From: JAKEGK01 sp036507695
Lineage (GTDB): Bacteria; Pseudomonadota; Gammaproteobacteria; SZUA-152
DNA length: 38,600 nt
Assembly: GCA_036507695.1 (NCBI GenBank)
Contig: DATCIR010000285.1
Coordinates: forward strand, 1 to 38,600
Reading direction: 5' to 3'
Positions 16,681-25,247 of the stretch are shown piece after piece; positions within the stretch are counted from its first letter, which is position 1, and each line of letters starts with the position of its first letter. The position numbers and the translations under genes are program-made. Below the pieces are notes generated by a model. The model ran no database searches. It was not told where the DNA came from and saw only the letters and a list, made by a program, of their open reading frames with translations.

Positions 16681-17960
16681 GCGTAATAGAAGCCATCCAT
16701 TTCATCTTGTCCGGGCAATACCTGGCGGCCATAGTCCAGCGGCATTCCCCATGCTCCACTCAGTTCAACGTGCAGCGCATCAGGGTATGACGACAAAAAG
16801 TCCCGTATTTGCTGTTGATTTTCTTCCGGCAAAATTGAACACGTTGCGTATAAAATCATACCCCCTGAATTCAATAAGGGCCATACCGCGGCCAGTATAC
16901 GCTGCTGGATTACCACGGCTTGTTCAATATCCGAAGGCTTGCGCAATTGCTTGATATCGGGATGGCGCCGGATCACGCCGGTGGCGGAACACGGCGCGTC
17001 CAGCAATATACGGTCAAACGCCTGCCCGTCCCACCAGCGGTGCGGCGACTGCCCGTCACCCACCCGCACGCTTGCCGTTGCGCCAAGCCGCCGCAGATTT
17101 TCGGTCACTTTTTGCAGGCGTTCGGCATCGATATCCACCGCCACCAGTTCCTGTAGTTCCGGTTGGGTTTCCAGGATGTGCGCGGTTTTACCGCCGGGCG
17201 CCGCGCAGACATCCAGCACCCGCTGCCGCGGCGCCAGCGCCAGCAAGCTTGCCGCCAATTGCGCCGCCCCATCCTGCACTGACACCAGCCCGTCCTGGAA
17301 TCCCGGCAATTGCGCGACCGGCACCGGGTTGTCCAAGATGATTCCCGCGTTAGCATAGGCTGCCGTTTTGGCGGGTATACCCGCCGCCGCCAATTGTTCC
17401 AGATAGGCGTTACGCTGCACTTTCAGCAGATTGACGCGCAGCGCCATCGGCGGCCTTGCATTGTTGGCCTGCAAGATGGCTTGCCAGTGTTGCGGCCATG
17501 CTGTCATTATCGCATCCAGCAGCCATCGCGGATGACTGAACTCGGCAACCGGATTGTCCTTCAATTGCGTGTTCAATGTCTCCGCGCGGCGTTGATAATT
17601 GCGGAGTACCGCGTTAACCAGGTTTTTTGCCCAGGCTTTTTTTAACGCGGCGCATGCCGCCACCGTTTCCGCCACGGCGGCGTGGTCCGGCACCCGCATA
17701 TACTGCAATTGGTAGAGTCCGGTCATTAGCAAGTGCCTGATGTCCGCGTCTTTGGCCTTGAGCGGTTTCTCCAGCAATAAAGCCAGCATGGCGTCCAGGC
17801 GCCACCACCAGCGGCTGACCCCGTAACACATCTCCTGCACAAAACCCTGGTTCTGCGCATCCGGCAGTGAACCCAGGCGATCAGCTAACGCATCAGTCAG
17901 CGACATGCCGTGAACATGGACATCGACCAGTATCCGGGCAGCCAAGGCGCGTGTGTTCAT
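16662..17960 (-). CDS. rsmB: 16S rRNA (cytosine-967 C5)-methyltransferase RsmB
   Basis: Methylates C967 of 16S rRNA with S-adenosylmethionine. Length 432 matches the family. Residues 1-140 form the NusB-like RNA-binding domain; the Rossmann methyltransferase follows. The SAM motif is VCAAPGGKTAHILE. The two catalytic cysteines are in LLDAPCSATGVIRRHPDI and ILYATCSILPEENQQQI. The start codon overlaps the fmt stop in an ATGA arrangement at 17957-17960, and the 3' end overlaps the DUF4390 gene, so translation is coupled through this stretch. This is the classical def-fmt-rsmB order. Confidence 0.97.
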   Translation of the reverse strand: MNTRALAARILVDVHVHGMSLTDALADRLGSLPDAQNQGFVQEMCYGVSRWWWRLDAMLALLLEKPLKAKDADIRHLLMTGLYQLQYMRVPDHAAVAETVAACAALKKAWAKNLVNAVLRNYQRRAETLNTQLKDNPVAEFSHPRWLLDAIMTAWPQHWQAILQANNARPPMALRVNLLKVQRNAYLEQLAAAGIPAKTAAYANAGIILDNPVPVAQLPGFQDGLVSVQDGAAQLAASLLALAPRQRVLDVCAAPGGKTAHILETQPELQELVAVDIDAERLQKVTENLRRLGATASVRVGDGQSPHRWWDGQAFDRILLDAPCSATGVIRRHPDIKQLRKPSDIEQAVVIQQRILAAVWPLLNSGGMILYATCSILPEENQQQIRDFLSSYPDALHVELSGAWGMPLDYGRQVLPGQDEMDGFYYACIKKQ

Positions 17961-18916
17961 CCGGAGGTCAACACTTTACCCTGCAGGCTGTGGGCGTTGA
18001 CAAACTCTGACACCGCCAGAGGTTTGCCGCCCGGCAATTGCAATTGCGTGATACGCAAAACGTCCTTCCCGGTCACAACATCGATACCCGCCCGGGATTC
18101 ATGCAGCACCGTACCCGGTACTTTGCCAACGGTTTTAGGCGCTTCGGCGGCGGGCAATAACTTAGCGTTCCAAATGCGTAGCGTGACGCCATCCATCGAC
18201 GTCTGCGCCACCGGCCAGGGATTAAAGGCGCGGATCAGCCGTTGCAACTGTTCGGCGCTTTGGCGCCAATCAATCTGCGCTTCGGCTTTTTGCAACTTCG
18301 CGGCATAGGTCGCCCGCGCGTTATCCTGTTGTTCCGGAACCAGCGAGTCTTCCGCCAGTAATTGCAGGCTCTCGGCCAGGGCGGTTGCACCGATGTCCGC
18401 CAAGCGGTCATGCAGGGTTTGCGCGGTATCGTCCGCGTGGATGGGCGTGGTTTTACTTAACAACATGTCACCGGTATCCAGCCCCTCGTCCATTTGCATA
18501 ATCGTGACCCCAGTCTGCGCATCACCCGCTAAAATCGCGCGCTGGATCGGCGCCGCGCCGCGCCAGCGCGGTAATAGCGAAGCATGAACATTGATGCAAC
18601 CCAGGCGCGGCGCCTGCAGCACAGCCGGCGGCAGGAGTAAACCATAGGCCACCACCACCATGAGATCCGCGTTGAATGACCTCAGCTGTTGCTGGACCGC
18701 CGGTGCTTTTAGTGTTTCCGGCTGCAGAACCGGCAGCTCATACTGCAGCGCCAGCTGCTTCACCGGACTGGGTGTGAGTTTTCGGCCGCGCCCGGCGGGC
18801 CGGTCCGGTTGGGTGTACACGGCGCAAATGTTGTGCGGCGCCTGGAGCAGGGCATTAAGACTGGCCGCCGCGAATTCCGGCGTGCCCGCAAATAGTATAT
18901 TCAGCGCCTTCGCCAT
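17957..18916 (-). CDS. fmt: Methionyl-tRNA formyltransferase
   Basis: Formylates the initiator Met-tRNA using 10-formyl-tetrahydrofolate. The protein has 319 residues, close to E. coli Fmt at 315. The N-terminal hydrolase domain has FAGTPEFAAASL, the YTQPDRPAGRGRKLTPSPVK loop and VVVAYGLLLP. The catalytic block is INVHASLLPRWRGAAPIQRAI, with ETGVTIMQMDEGLDTGD-type sequence after it. The C-terminal OB-like domain binds tRNA. It lies downstream of def (134 bases) and overlaps rsmB by four bases. Confidence 0.98.
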   Translation of the reverse strand: MAKALNILFAGTPEFAAASLNALLQAPHNICAVYTQPDRPAGRGRKLTPSPVKQLALQYELPVLQPETLKAPAVQQQLRSFNADLMVVVAYGLLLPPAVLQAPRLGCINVHASLLPRWRGAAPIQRAILAGDAQTGVTIMQMDEGLDTGDMLLSKTTPIHADDTAQTLHDRLADIGATALAESLQLLAEDSLVPEQQDNARATYAAKLQKAEAQIDWRQSAEQLQRLIRAFNPWPVAQTSMDGVTLRIWNAKLLPAAEAPKTVGKVPGTVLHESRAGIDVVTGKDVLRITQLQLPGGKPLAVSEFVNAHSLQGKVLTSG

Positions 18917-19050
18917 GCCTCATAAACCTTGTATTTGTGTTTATAAAAATGCCGCTGTAGTGAGTTTGTGGATACGCCCGGTAATGGCCAATTCACTGAT
19001 TGACCGAACGGAACGCATGATGCGGCTACGGTAAAGTAAGCTCCGGCTGA

Positions 19051-19554
19051 CTACAAGGTTTTTTGCCGCAGCTTTTCCAGCTTTTTGCGGATACGTTGGC
19101 GTTTTATTTCCGATAGATAATCAACGAACAACTTGCCTTCCAGATGATCCATTTCATGTTGGATGCAGACCGCGAGCAGCCCTTTGGCGTCCATTTCAAA
19201 CGCCTGACCCTCACGGTTCAGCGCGCGCACCCGGATATGTTCCGCCCGGGTTACTTTTTCGTAAATACCCGGCACCGAAAGACAACCCTCCTCCATTTCT
19301 TCTTTTCCGCCGGCCGCTATGATTTCCGGATTGATAAAGCACAGCGGCGTGGACCGGTCTTCGGAAATATCGATGACAATGATGCGTTGTTGGATATCGG
19401 CCTGGTTAGCGGCCAGGCCAATACCCGGCGCCTGATACATGGTCTCAAACATGTCAGCGACCAGCTGTTTGATACCGCTGTCAACGTTTTCTACAGGGAG
19501 TGCCTTTTTGCGCAGCCGGGGATCGGGAAAATGAAGGATATTTAAAAGCGCCAT
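19051..19554 (-). CDS. def: Peptide deformylase
   Basis: Removes the N-formyl group from nascent proteins; a metalloenzyme with 167 residues. All three signature motifs are seen: GIGLAANQ (motif 1), EEGCLSVPG (motif 2, metal Cys) and QHEMDHLEG (motif 3, HExxH with the catalytic Glu). The substrate of this enzyme is made by the product of fmt, next in the operon. The start is the ATG at 19552-19554 with ACAGG upstream. It is the first gene of the minus-strand run, so its promoter should lie in the 585-base space shared with the LysM gene. Confidence 0.98.
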   Translation of the reverse strand: MALLNILHFPDPRLRKKALPVENVDSGIKQLVADMFETMYQAPGIGLAANQADIQQRIIVIDISEDRSTPLCFINPEIIAAGGKEEMEEGCLSVPGIYEKVTRAEHIRVRALNREGQAFEMDAKGLLAVCIQHEMDHLEGKLFVDYLSEIKRQRIRKKLEKLRQKTL

Positions 19555-19890
19555 GTGAAGCCTGTCATATTTCGAAATAAAAGCTCTAAAAACTCAGTTT
19601 AGATAATACTAGATTCTAAAGTAGTCACGAACAAGTGCCGTTTCCTATCGCGCACAGAGACATTGGCGTTGGATGCGTGGTTTTAGGGTGTACCGCCGTT
19701 TAGATCGCTTATTGCCCAATCTGGGGATTAGTTAGCGCCATTTCAATAACACTTGCGCTCGTTTGACACTTTCAGGGCTTAAGTTACTCACTATTGGACC
19801 GCTATTTTCCCTACTTGGAAAAAAATGCAGGGACGCACTTTAAAAATCCAACCCGCCTAATACTTGGATATTCTGGATGAACAATGGCCA
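19555..19890. promoter_or_regulatory. Divergent intergenic region, def / LysM gene (left part)
   Basis: About 336 bases that should carry the def promoter. AT-rich next to def. No gene or RNA recognised. A MITE-like element fills most of the remaining distance to the LysM gene. Confidence 0.5.
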
Positions 19891-20045
19891 CTAGTGTCGC
19901 GAACCAGAGAGGGAAACAAAATAAAACGGAGGGATTTTTTCGCAGGGCAAGGCGCGAGGAGGCGGCATAGTGGGGACTATGGCAACGCGACCGTGCGGAA
20001 AAAGCTGCCGTTTTATGTTTCGATATTTCTGGTTCGCGACACCAG
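19891..20045. mobile_element. MITE-like palindromic element of a second type (155 bp)
   Basis: Inverted ends GTGTCGCGAACCAGA at 19894-19908 and its exact complement at 20028-20042. The match extends with few mismatches outwards (CTA/CTG) and inwards into a shared AAACA.AATAAAACGG block (19914-19929 against 20009-20022). The centre is a perfect hairpin CATAGT-gggg-ACTATG at 19966-19981. No coding capacity. A clean target duplication was not found. The element separates def from the LysM gene. Confidence 0.8.
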
Positions 20046-20139
20046 GTCCTTCATTACCAATTGGTATAACTGGTGCGGGTACAGGGTTTCGACTACACTG
20101 CAAAAATTAACTCACTACAGGATGGTCTGAAGAAGCGCT

Positions 20140-21177
20140 ATGTGGAGCAAAAAACTTCTCTTAGGTTTAACCGTATGGATGATATTGGGAACGGCGGCCG
20201 CCGATAAAATCGCGTTGCGGTCGGATCATCCGGATCGCTATGTGGTGGTGAAGGGCGATACCCTCTGGGACATTTCAGCGCGATTCCTGGAAACACCCTG
20301 GCGCTGGCCCGAAGTATGGAGCTTTAATCCTCAAATCGAGAATCCGCACCTGATCTATCCCGGTGATGTCGTATCCCTGGTCTATGATGAGCAGGGACGG
20401 CCCATGTTAAAAGTCGACCGCGGTCAACCAACCGTAAAAATATCCCCCAAAGTGCGCTCTACCCGCGTCGATACCCCGATTTCCACTATTCCACTGACCG
20501 CGATTGAACAGTTTCTTGGCCATCCACGGGTACTTTCCGAGCGGGAAATCAATAACGCCGCTTACATTGTTGCCGGTGATGAAGGCCGGCTGATCGCGGG
20601 CAGAGGTGACAAGATTTATGTACGCGGGCTGGTTGCGGGAGCGGATTCCGAATTCAGTGTGGTGCGAATCGGCAATCCCTATCGTAACGAGGGCGCCAAA
20701 CCCCGGGATATTCTGGGTTATGAAGCCATTCTGGTTGCCGATGCGAAAGTCGAGGTATTTGGCGACCCATCGACCCTGGTCATTACCAACTCATCGCGTG
20801 AAGTGCTGATTGGTGACCGGCTGCTGCCAAAGCGTGATGTTGGACTCGATCAAACATTTATTCCCCATCCACCGGAAAACCCGGTCAGCGGACAAATCAT
20901 CGATGTGGTTGATGGTGTAGCCCGCATCGGCCAATACCAAACCGTGGTCATTAATAAGGGCGAAAGCGACGGCATCGAGACCGGGCATGTTCTGGCGGTG
21001 TTTCAGTCAGGCGCCAAGGTATTGGATCCGCGCACCACGAAGACCGAAATAGTGACACTGCCCGATGTACGCGCCGGCGTTGTGATGGTCATTCGCTCCT
21101 TTGAGTTGGTGAGTTTCGCGATGGTGATGGAGTCGTACAGGGATATGCGGGTTTATGACTCGGTACGCAATCCCTGA
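20140..21177 (+). CDS. Exported LysM-domain protein
   Basis: Periplasmic 345-residue protein with a signal peptide (hydrophobic 5-20, cleavage near TAAA-D). A single LysM domain at about 33-82 (YVVVKGDTLWDISARFLETPWRWPEVW, HLIYPGDVVSL) should bind peptidoglycan glycan. The remaining 260 residues are beta-rich, with repeated valine-glycine patterns (KIYVRGLVAG, VVINKGESDGIETGHVLAVFQ) and no catalytic motif I know. Its position upstream of dprA and opposite def is conserved in many gammaproteobacteria. It ends in a strong terminator, so it is probably its own transcript. The start is the ATG at 20140; the ribosome site is weak. Function beyond cell-wall binding is unknown. Confidence 0.88.
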   Translation: MWSKKLLLGLTVWMILGTAAADKIALRSDHPDRYVVVKGDTLWDISARFLETPWRWPEVWSFNPQIENPHLIYPGDVVSLVYDEQGRPMLKVDRGQPTVKISPKVRSTRVDTPISTIPLTAIEQFLGHPRVLSEREINNAAYIVAGDEGRLIAGRGDKIYVRGLVAGADSEFSVVRIGNPYRNEGAKPRDILGYEAILVADAKVEVFGDPSTLVITNSSREVLIGDRLLPKRDVGLDQTFIPHPPENPVSGQIIDVVDGVARIGQYQTVVINKGESDGIETGHVLAVFQSGAKVLDPRTTKTEIVTLPDVRAGVVMVIRSFELVSFAMVMESYRDMRVYDSVRNP

Positions 21178-21213
21178 TTCTTCGTATTAAGTCAGCTGAG
21201 TTTTTTCCCGTTT

Positions 21214-21248
21214 AAAAAGCCTTGTTCCCCTGGAACAAGGCTTTTTTA
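21214..21248 (+). terminator. Strong rho-independent terminator after the LysM gene
   Basis: Perfect stem GCCTTGTTCC / GGAACAAGGC (21219-21228 and 21232-21241) with a three-base loop, preceded by five A and followed by six T. It can terminate in both directions. Confidence 0.95.
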
Positions 21249-21494
21249 TCAATCGCTATGAACAGCGAAGTTTAACGGCCCGCGTTCAGTTCACTGCGGT
21301 TCTGGCGTAACCGCCACAACTATTCCCTTCAAAACCGCCAGCCGGTATGATTGCCAGCCAGCATGCCCGACTCTTGTTGCTAAACATCCGCCGGATTAGA
21401 AACCGGCAATACGCCATTGCGATTACTTGATGAATTGCCGCCAGGATGTTAAATCTCACGCTGTAGCACTCACTTTGAGAAACAAAAAAGGAAA

Positions 21495-22676
21495 ATGGAT
21501 TTCGTGCTTAAACCGGTGGCTTTACCCATTGTCCCCCAACGGGACATCGCTCCCGCGCAGTTAAAAAAATGGTTGGTGCTGCACCATACCCATGGCTTTG
21601 GCCCCGCCAAACTGGCCATGCTGATTGAGCACCAGATCCATCCCCTCGAATTGCTGGGCAGTAACCAAAAAAGCCTTTTCGCGCGGATTTCGCTGCCGGA
21701 AACCATCCGGCGCGCATTGAATGAACCTAACTGGCAGGCCATTGAAAAAGCCGTCATCTGGGCGGAACAGCCCAACTGCCATATTATTCCCATCGTCTCG
21801 ACCTGGTATCCGCAATTACTGCGTGAAATAGCCGACCCGCCCATTGTTTTGTATGCCCAGGGCGACGCGGAACTGCTGCAATTCCCGCAACTGGCGATGG
21901 TGGGCAGCCGCAACCCCAGCCATTACGGCCAGGAAACCGCGTTTGAATTCGCCCGGCACTTATCGCAAGCCGGGCTTATCATCACCAGCGGCATGGCGAC
22001 CGGTATTGATACGCACAGCCACCAAGGGGCCCTGGCCGGCAGCGGATTAACCATCGCCGTTGCCGGCACCGGTTTGGACAGCGTATATCCCGCGAAAAAC
22101 AAGGCATTGGCGGAACAAATCGCGGCGCAGGGCTTGCTGCTTTCGGAATTTGCCATGGACACCAAACCCGTCGCGCACAATTTTCCCCGCCGCAACCGCG
22201 TTATCAGTGGCCTGAGCGTTGGCACCCTGGTCGTGGAAGCCGCCCTGCAAAGCGGCTCATTAATCACGGCGAGGCAAGCCATGGAACAAGGCCGTGAGGT
22301 GTTCGCCATCCCCGGCTCGATTCACAATCCATTGGCCCGCGGTTGCCATCACCTGATTCGCCAGGGCGCAAAACTGGTGGAAACCGGCGACGACGTGCTG
22401 CAGGAACTCGCGCCTTTAATTGCTACCTTGCGTCGCAGTCAAAATGCTACCACACCGGAAAAATCAGGACTGCCTCAGGGATTATCGATTATGCGTGGCG
22501 GGGAACCGGATTCACCGCAGCACAAGCTATTGGAAGCCATGGATTTTGAACCGGTTTCCATCGATATACTGGTGCAAAGATCACGATTGACGCCGGAGAC
22601 TATTTCCTCCATGCTGGTGGAACTGGAATTAAATGGGCTCATCGTATCCTCGGGTGGGCTTTATTCACGCTTGTGA
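21495..22676 (+). CDS. dprA: DNA-processing protein DprA
   Basis: Loads RecA on incoming single-stranded DNA during natural transformation. The 393 residues hold a helix-hairpin-like N-terminus (residues 20-75), the Rossmann domain with MVGSRNPSHYG near 137 and SGMATGIDTHSHQGAL near 165, GLDSVYPAKNKALAE, FPRRNRVISGLS, and QGREVFAIPGSIHNPLARGCHHLIRQGA. A winged-helix DprA C-terminal domain follows (about 335-393). The ATG at 21495 lies only two to three bases after AAGGA; the in-frame GTG at 21504 has better spacing and may be used. The 317-base gap before it holds the terminator above and presumably the promoter. The gene is 31 bases before smg. Confidence 0.96.
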   Translation: MDFVLKPVALPIVPQRDIAPAQLKKWLVLHHTHGFGPAKLAMLIEHQIHPLELLGSNQKSLFARISLPETIRRALNEPNWQAIEKAVIWAEQPNCHIIPIVSTWYPQLLREIADPPIVLYAQGDAELLQFPQLAMVGSRNPSHYGQETAFEFARHLSQAGLIITSGMATGIDTHSHQGALAGSGLTIAVAGTGLDSVYPAKNKALAEQIAAQGLLLSEFAMDTKPVAHNFPRRNRVISGLSVGTLVVEAALQSGSLITARQAMEQGREVFAIPGSIHNPLARGCHHLIRQGAKLVETGDDVLQELAPLIATLRRSQNATTPEKSGLPQGLSIMRGGEPDSPQHKLLEAMDFEPVSIDILVQRSRLTPETISSMLVELELNGLIVSSGGLYSRL

Positions 22677-22707
22677 TCAAAAGGCTTAAGATCGAAAGGA
22701 AGTAGCA

Positions 22708-23184
22708 ATGAAACAAAGCGTATTTGACGTGCTGATGTACCTGTTTGAAAACTACATCGACGACGACAGCGCAAAACACACGGATCCTGAAGAATTAAAA
22801 GCGCTGCTCCGTGACGCCGGCTTTGGGAAAAATCACATCGCCAAGGCCTTTGACTGGCTCGAAGGCTTGGTGCGCCTGCAGGACGCTACGGTGACCAACG
22901 CGGCGTTCGGTAATACCATCCGCGTCTATCACAGCACTGAAGCCAAAAAGCTCAACGTCGATTGCCAAGGTTTCCTGCATTTTCTGGAGCAAATGGGCGT
23001 CATTGACGCCACGGTCCGGGAGCATATCATTGACCGGGCAATGGCGCTGGAATCAGAGGAAATCGATCTTACCCAGTTAAAATGGGTGGTATTGATGGTG
23101 TTGTTTAATCAAACGGATTCCGATGAGGCTTACGTCTGGATGGAAAACATGGTGCTGGAAAATCTGTCTAAGAATTTTCATTAA
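22708..23184 (+). CDS. smg: Smg family protein (DUF494)
   Basis: Conserved 158-residue protein of unknown biochemical role, nearly always next to dprA. It starts with KQSVFDVLMYLFENYIDDD, the typical Smg N-terminus, and contains CQGFLHFLEQMGVIDATVREHIIDRAM and DLTQLKWVVLMVLFNQ. It is acidic and helical, with no signal or membrane segment. An AAAGGAAG ribosome site stands seven bases before the ATG. The gene ends the dprA-smg pair; topA, which often follows in relatives, is absent, and an intergenic MITE-like element is found instead. Confidence 0.95.
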   Translation: MKQSVFDVLMYLFENYIDDDSAKHTDPEELKALLRDAGFGKNHIAKAFDWLEGLVRLQDATVTNAAFGNTIRVYHSTEAKKLNVDCQGFLHFLEQMGVIDATVREHIIDRAMALESEEIDLTQLKWVVLMVLFNQTDSDEAYVWMENMVLENLSKNFH

Positions 23185-23392
23185 GTTACTAATAGTTATA
23201 AAAAAATCGTGCTATCGCGATGTAAAATCGCCAGTCCTTCCTCCCCCTCACTACCCTTCGCCGCAGCACCACCATATTTCAGCTTTTATCCCATACCGGA
23301 AACCGTTATTATTCGCGGTTTGACTGGCGGCCCGGCCGGATAAAGACGCAACCGCCATAGATGACGGCCAGACAGCGGCGGGCGGCAATAGC

Positions 23393-23639
23393 TAGCCCGC
23401 ATTTCTTACCAGGATCGCGGGAGCAGACGCAGGATTCGTGTTCGTAGGCGCCGCTCTGGAGCGAAAGTCATAGCCGTAGCTATGGCTTGAGTGAAAAGCA
23501 AGCCTACGGACGCGAAGACCCGTCTGAACCGCGATAGGCCAGAGCGCTGAACAATGTGTTATTGACGTATCGGGCATAGTCGTTTGTTTTCGCATCTATT
23601 CTTGATAGTTAGCGGCCGCCTGGTGAGAAATGCGGGCTA
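23393..23639. mobile_element. MITE-like palindromic element, copy 2 (247 bp)
   Basis: Second copy of the element at 6713-7008, in the same orientation. The ends are TAGCCCGCATTTCTTACCAGG (one mismatch) and its complement at about 23619-23639. The inner dyads are conserved: CGTAGGC at 23443-23449 with GCCTACG at 23502-23508, and the central CATAGC-cgta-GCTATG. About 50 bases present in copy 1 near the left end are missing. The TA dinucleotide at both tips may be a TA target duplication. It lies 106 bases upstream of prkB. Confidence 0.85.
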
Positions 23640-23745
23640 ACACCGGTGAATCAACAACGCGTCAGCAATATAACAACAACCAGATAACAACAACCAGCAA
23701 ACGATAAAATTTCAGAATTCGTAGCAACTTTAGGAGATTTTTCTC

Positions 23746-24630
23746 ATGTCTGCAAAACATCCCATTATCGCGGTAACCGGATCATCAGGGGCTGGAACCA
23801 CCACGGTAAAAAATGCGTTCGAACATATTTTCCGCCGCGAACAGCTGGTGCCCGCGATCATCGAGGGTGACAGCTATCACGCTTATGACCGCCAGGAAAT
23901 GAAAGTCGCGATCAATAAATTCGCGGAAGGCGGAAAGACCATCAGCCATTTCGGCCCGGAAGCCAATTTGTTCGACAAATTGCAGCAGACTTTCGCCGAG
24001 TATGCCGAAACCGGTATGTGCAAACGCCGTTATTACCTGCACAGTGAGGAAGAAGCCGAACCTTATAAACACCTGAAACTGGGGCCAGGCCAATTCACAC
24101 CCTGGGAGGATATTCCGCAAAACACCGACCTGCTGTTTTACGAAGGCCTGCATGGCGGGGTAAAAAGCGAAACCGCGAACGTGGCGGAACTGGTGGATTT
24201 ACTGATCGGCGTGGTGCCGATCGTGAACCTGGAATGGATCCAGAAAATTCACCGTGACAATGCCCAGCGGGGTTACTCAGCGGAAGCCATTGTGGACACG
24301 ATTCTGCGCCGCATGGCGGACTACGTTCATTATATTACGCCACAGTTTTCGCGCACCCACGTTAACTTCCAGCGCGTACCCACGGTCGATACATCCAATC
24401 CGTTTATCGCGCGTGACATACCAACCCCGGATGAAAGTTTTATCGTCATTCGATTTCGTGATCCCAAATATTTCAACGTGGACTTCCCCTATTTGCTGAA
24501 CATGATCCACGATTCTTTCATGTCACGCCCGAACACCATCGTGGTGCCCGGCGGTAAAATGGGCTTCGCCATGGAAGTTATCCTGACACCCTTGATCCAC
24601 GATTTGATCACGAACAAAAAGAAAGGCTAA
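23746..24630 (+). CDS. prkB: Phosphoribulokinase, class I (proteobacterial)
   Basis: Phosphorylates ribulose 5-phosphate to ribulose 1,5-bisphosphate with ATP. The protein of 294 residues follows E. coli PrkB closely: SAKHPIIAVTGSSGAGTTT with the P-loop at 12-19, IEGDSYHAYDR, ISHFGPEANLFDKL, LFYEGLHGG, VVPIVNLEWIQKIHRD, YVHYITPQFSRTHVNFQRVPTVDTSNPF, and VVPGGKMGFAMEV. AGGAG lies eight bases before the ATG. No RuBisCO, cbb regulator or other Calvin-cycle gene is near, so a role in carbon fixation cannot be inferred from this window. A strong hairpin terminates the gene. Confidence 0.96.
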   Translation: MSAKHPIIAVTGSSGAGTTTVKNAFEHIFRREQLVPAIIEGDSYHAYDRQEMKVAINKFAEGGKTISHFGPEANLFDKLQQTFAEYAETGMCKRRYYLHSEEEAEPYKHLKLGPGQFTPWEDIPQNTDLLFYEGLHGGVKSETANVAELVDLLIGVVPIVNLEWIQKIHRDNAQRGYSAEAIVDTILRRMADYVHYITPQFSRTHVNFQRVPTVDTSNPFIARDIPTPDESFIVIRFRDPKYFNVDFPYLLNMIHDSFMSRPNTIVVPGGKMGFAMEVILTPLIHDLITNKKKG

Positions 24631-24643
24631 TACTGACAGTGTC

Positions 24644-24678
24644 ATGGAAAGAGAAAACACCCGGTTTTCTCTTTCCAT
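24644..24678. terminator. Bidirectional hairpin between convergent genes
   Basis: A 15-base perfect stem ATGGAAAGAGAAAAC / GTTTTCTCTTTCCAT with a short loop, 14 bases after the prkB stop and before the end of the minus-strand membrane gene. The A- and T-tracts lie within the stem and no clean T-run follows it, so it is a likely but not typical intrinsic terminator. Confidence 0.7.
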
Positions 24679-24707
24679 TGACGCTTCGTTGGATGTTTTA
24701 CAATTCC

Positions 24708-25106
24708 TTACGAGTTTTCTTCTTCCGGGTGATACAACAGCGCCCCGCTCACAATGACCAGCGCCCGGGTCAGCAAGATCCCCTTCGCGACATTTTTGTG
24801 CTCGTCCCGCGTTGACATATCGCCCGCCAGCAACTTGCGTCCCGCCATAATTTGAATGGCATAAAGCACAAATAACGCAATCAGCAATCCGAAATGCGTC
24901 CACAGCAAAAACGAAAAAATATCCCCATCATCAATCAGCCGGGTTTTCCAGTCACGGTTGGCGTACAGGTAAAACGGCATGAGTAAATCAAACAGCATCA
25001 CCGACACCATGATGGCGACATGCAACGGCCTAACACGGTGCCAATAAATGGCGGCCACCATGAGTAAATAAGTAATGCTTGCAGCGATGACGGTTTCGGC
25101 TACCAT
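24708..25106 (-). CDS. Four-helix inner-membrane protein, function unknown
   Basis: A 132-residue protein with about four transmembrane helices (roughly 5-22, 28-48, 63-88 and 108-124). Histidines stand near helix ends (YWHRVRPLHVAIM, LLWTHFGLL, RDEHKNVAKG), a pattern that recalls the DUF420/cytochrome-oxidase-linked small membrane proteins, but the likeness is too thin to assign. An AAAAGG ribosome site precedes the ATG at 25104-25106 by eight bases. It is convergent with prkB and divergent from the lipoprotein gene. Codon use fits its neighbours, so I regard it as a real gene. Confidence 0.75.
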   Translation of the reverse strand: MVAETVIAASITYLLMVAAIYWHRVRPLHVAIMVSVMLFDLLMPFYLYANRDWKTRLIDDGDIFSFLLWTHFGLLIALFVLYAIQIMAGRKLLAGDMSTRDEHKNVAKGILLTRALVIVSGALLYHPEEENS

Positions 25107-25247
25107 TGGTATGACCTTTTAGGGCTTTTGAATGCGGGATGTGCTTTTTTTCATAATTTTTGTCACCAGAAGTTGTGACGAGCTTAACAAAACCCCGCTC
25201 ATCATAACGCCGATACTGGTACGATTCTAATCTTTACGGTTGGCAAC

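Noticed and set aside
23392..23595. 67-codon minus-strand open frame
   Set aside because: Lies within the MITE-like element; similar spurious frames arise from such repeats in many genomes.
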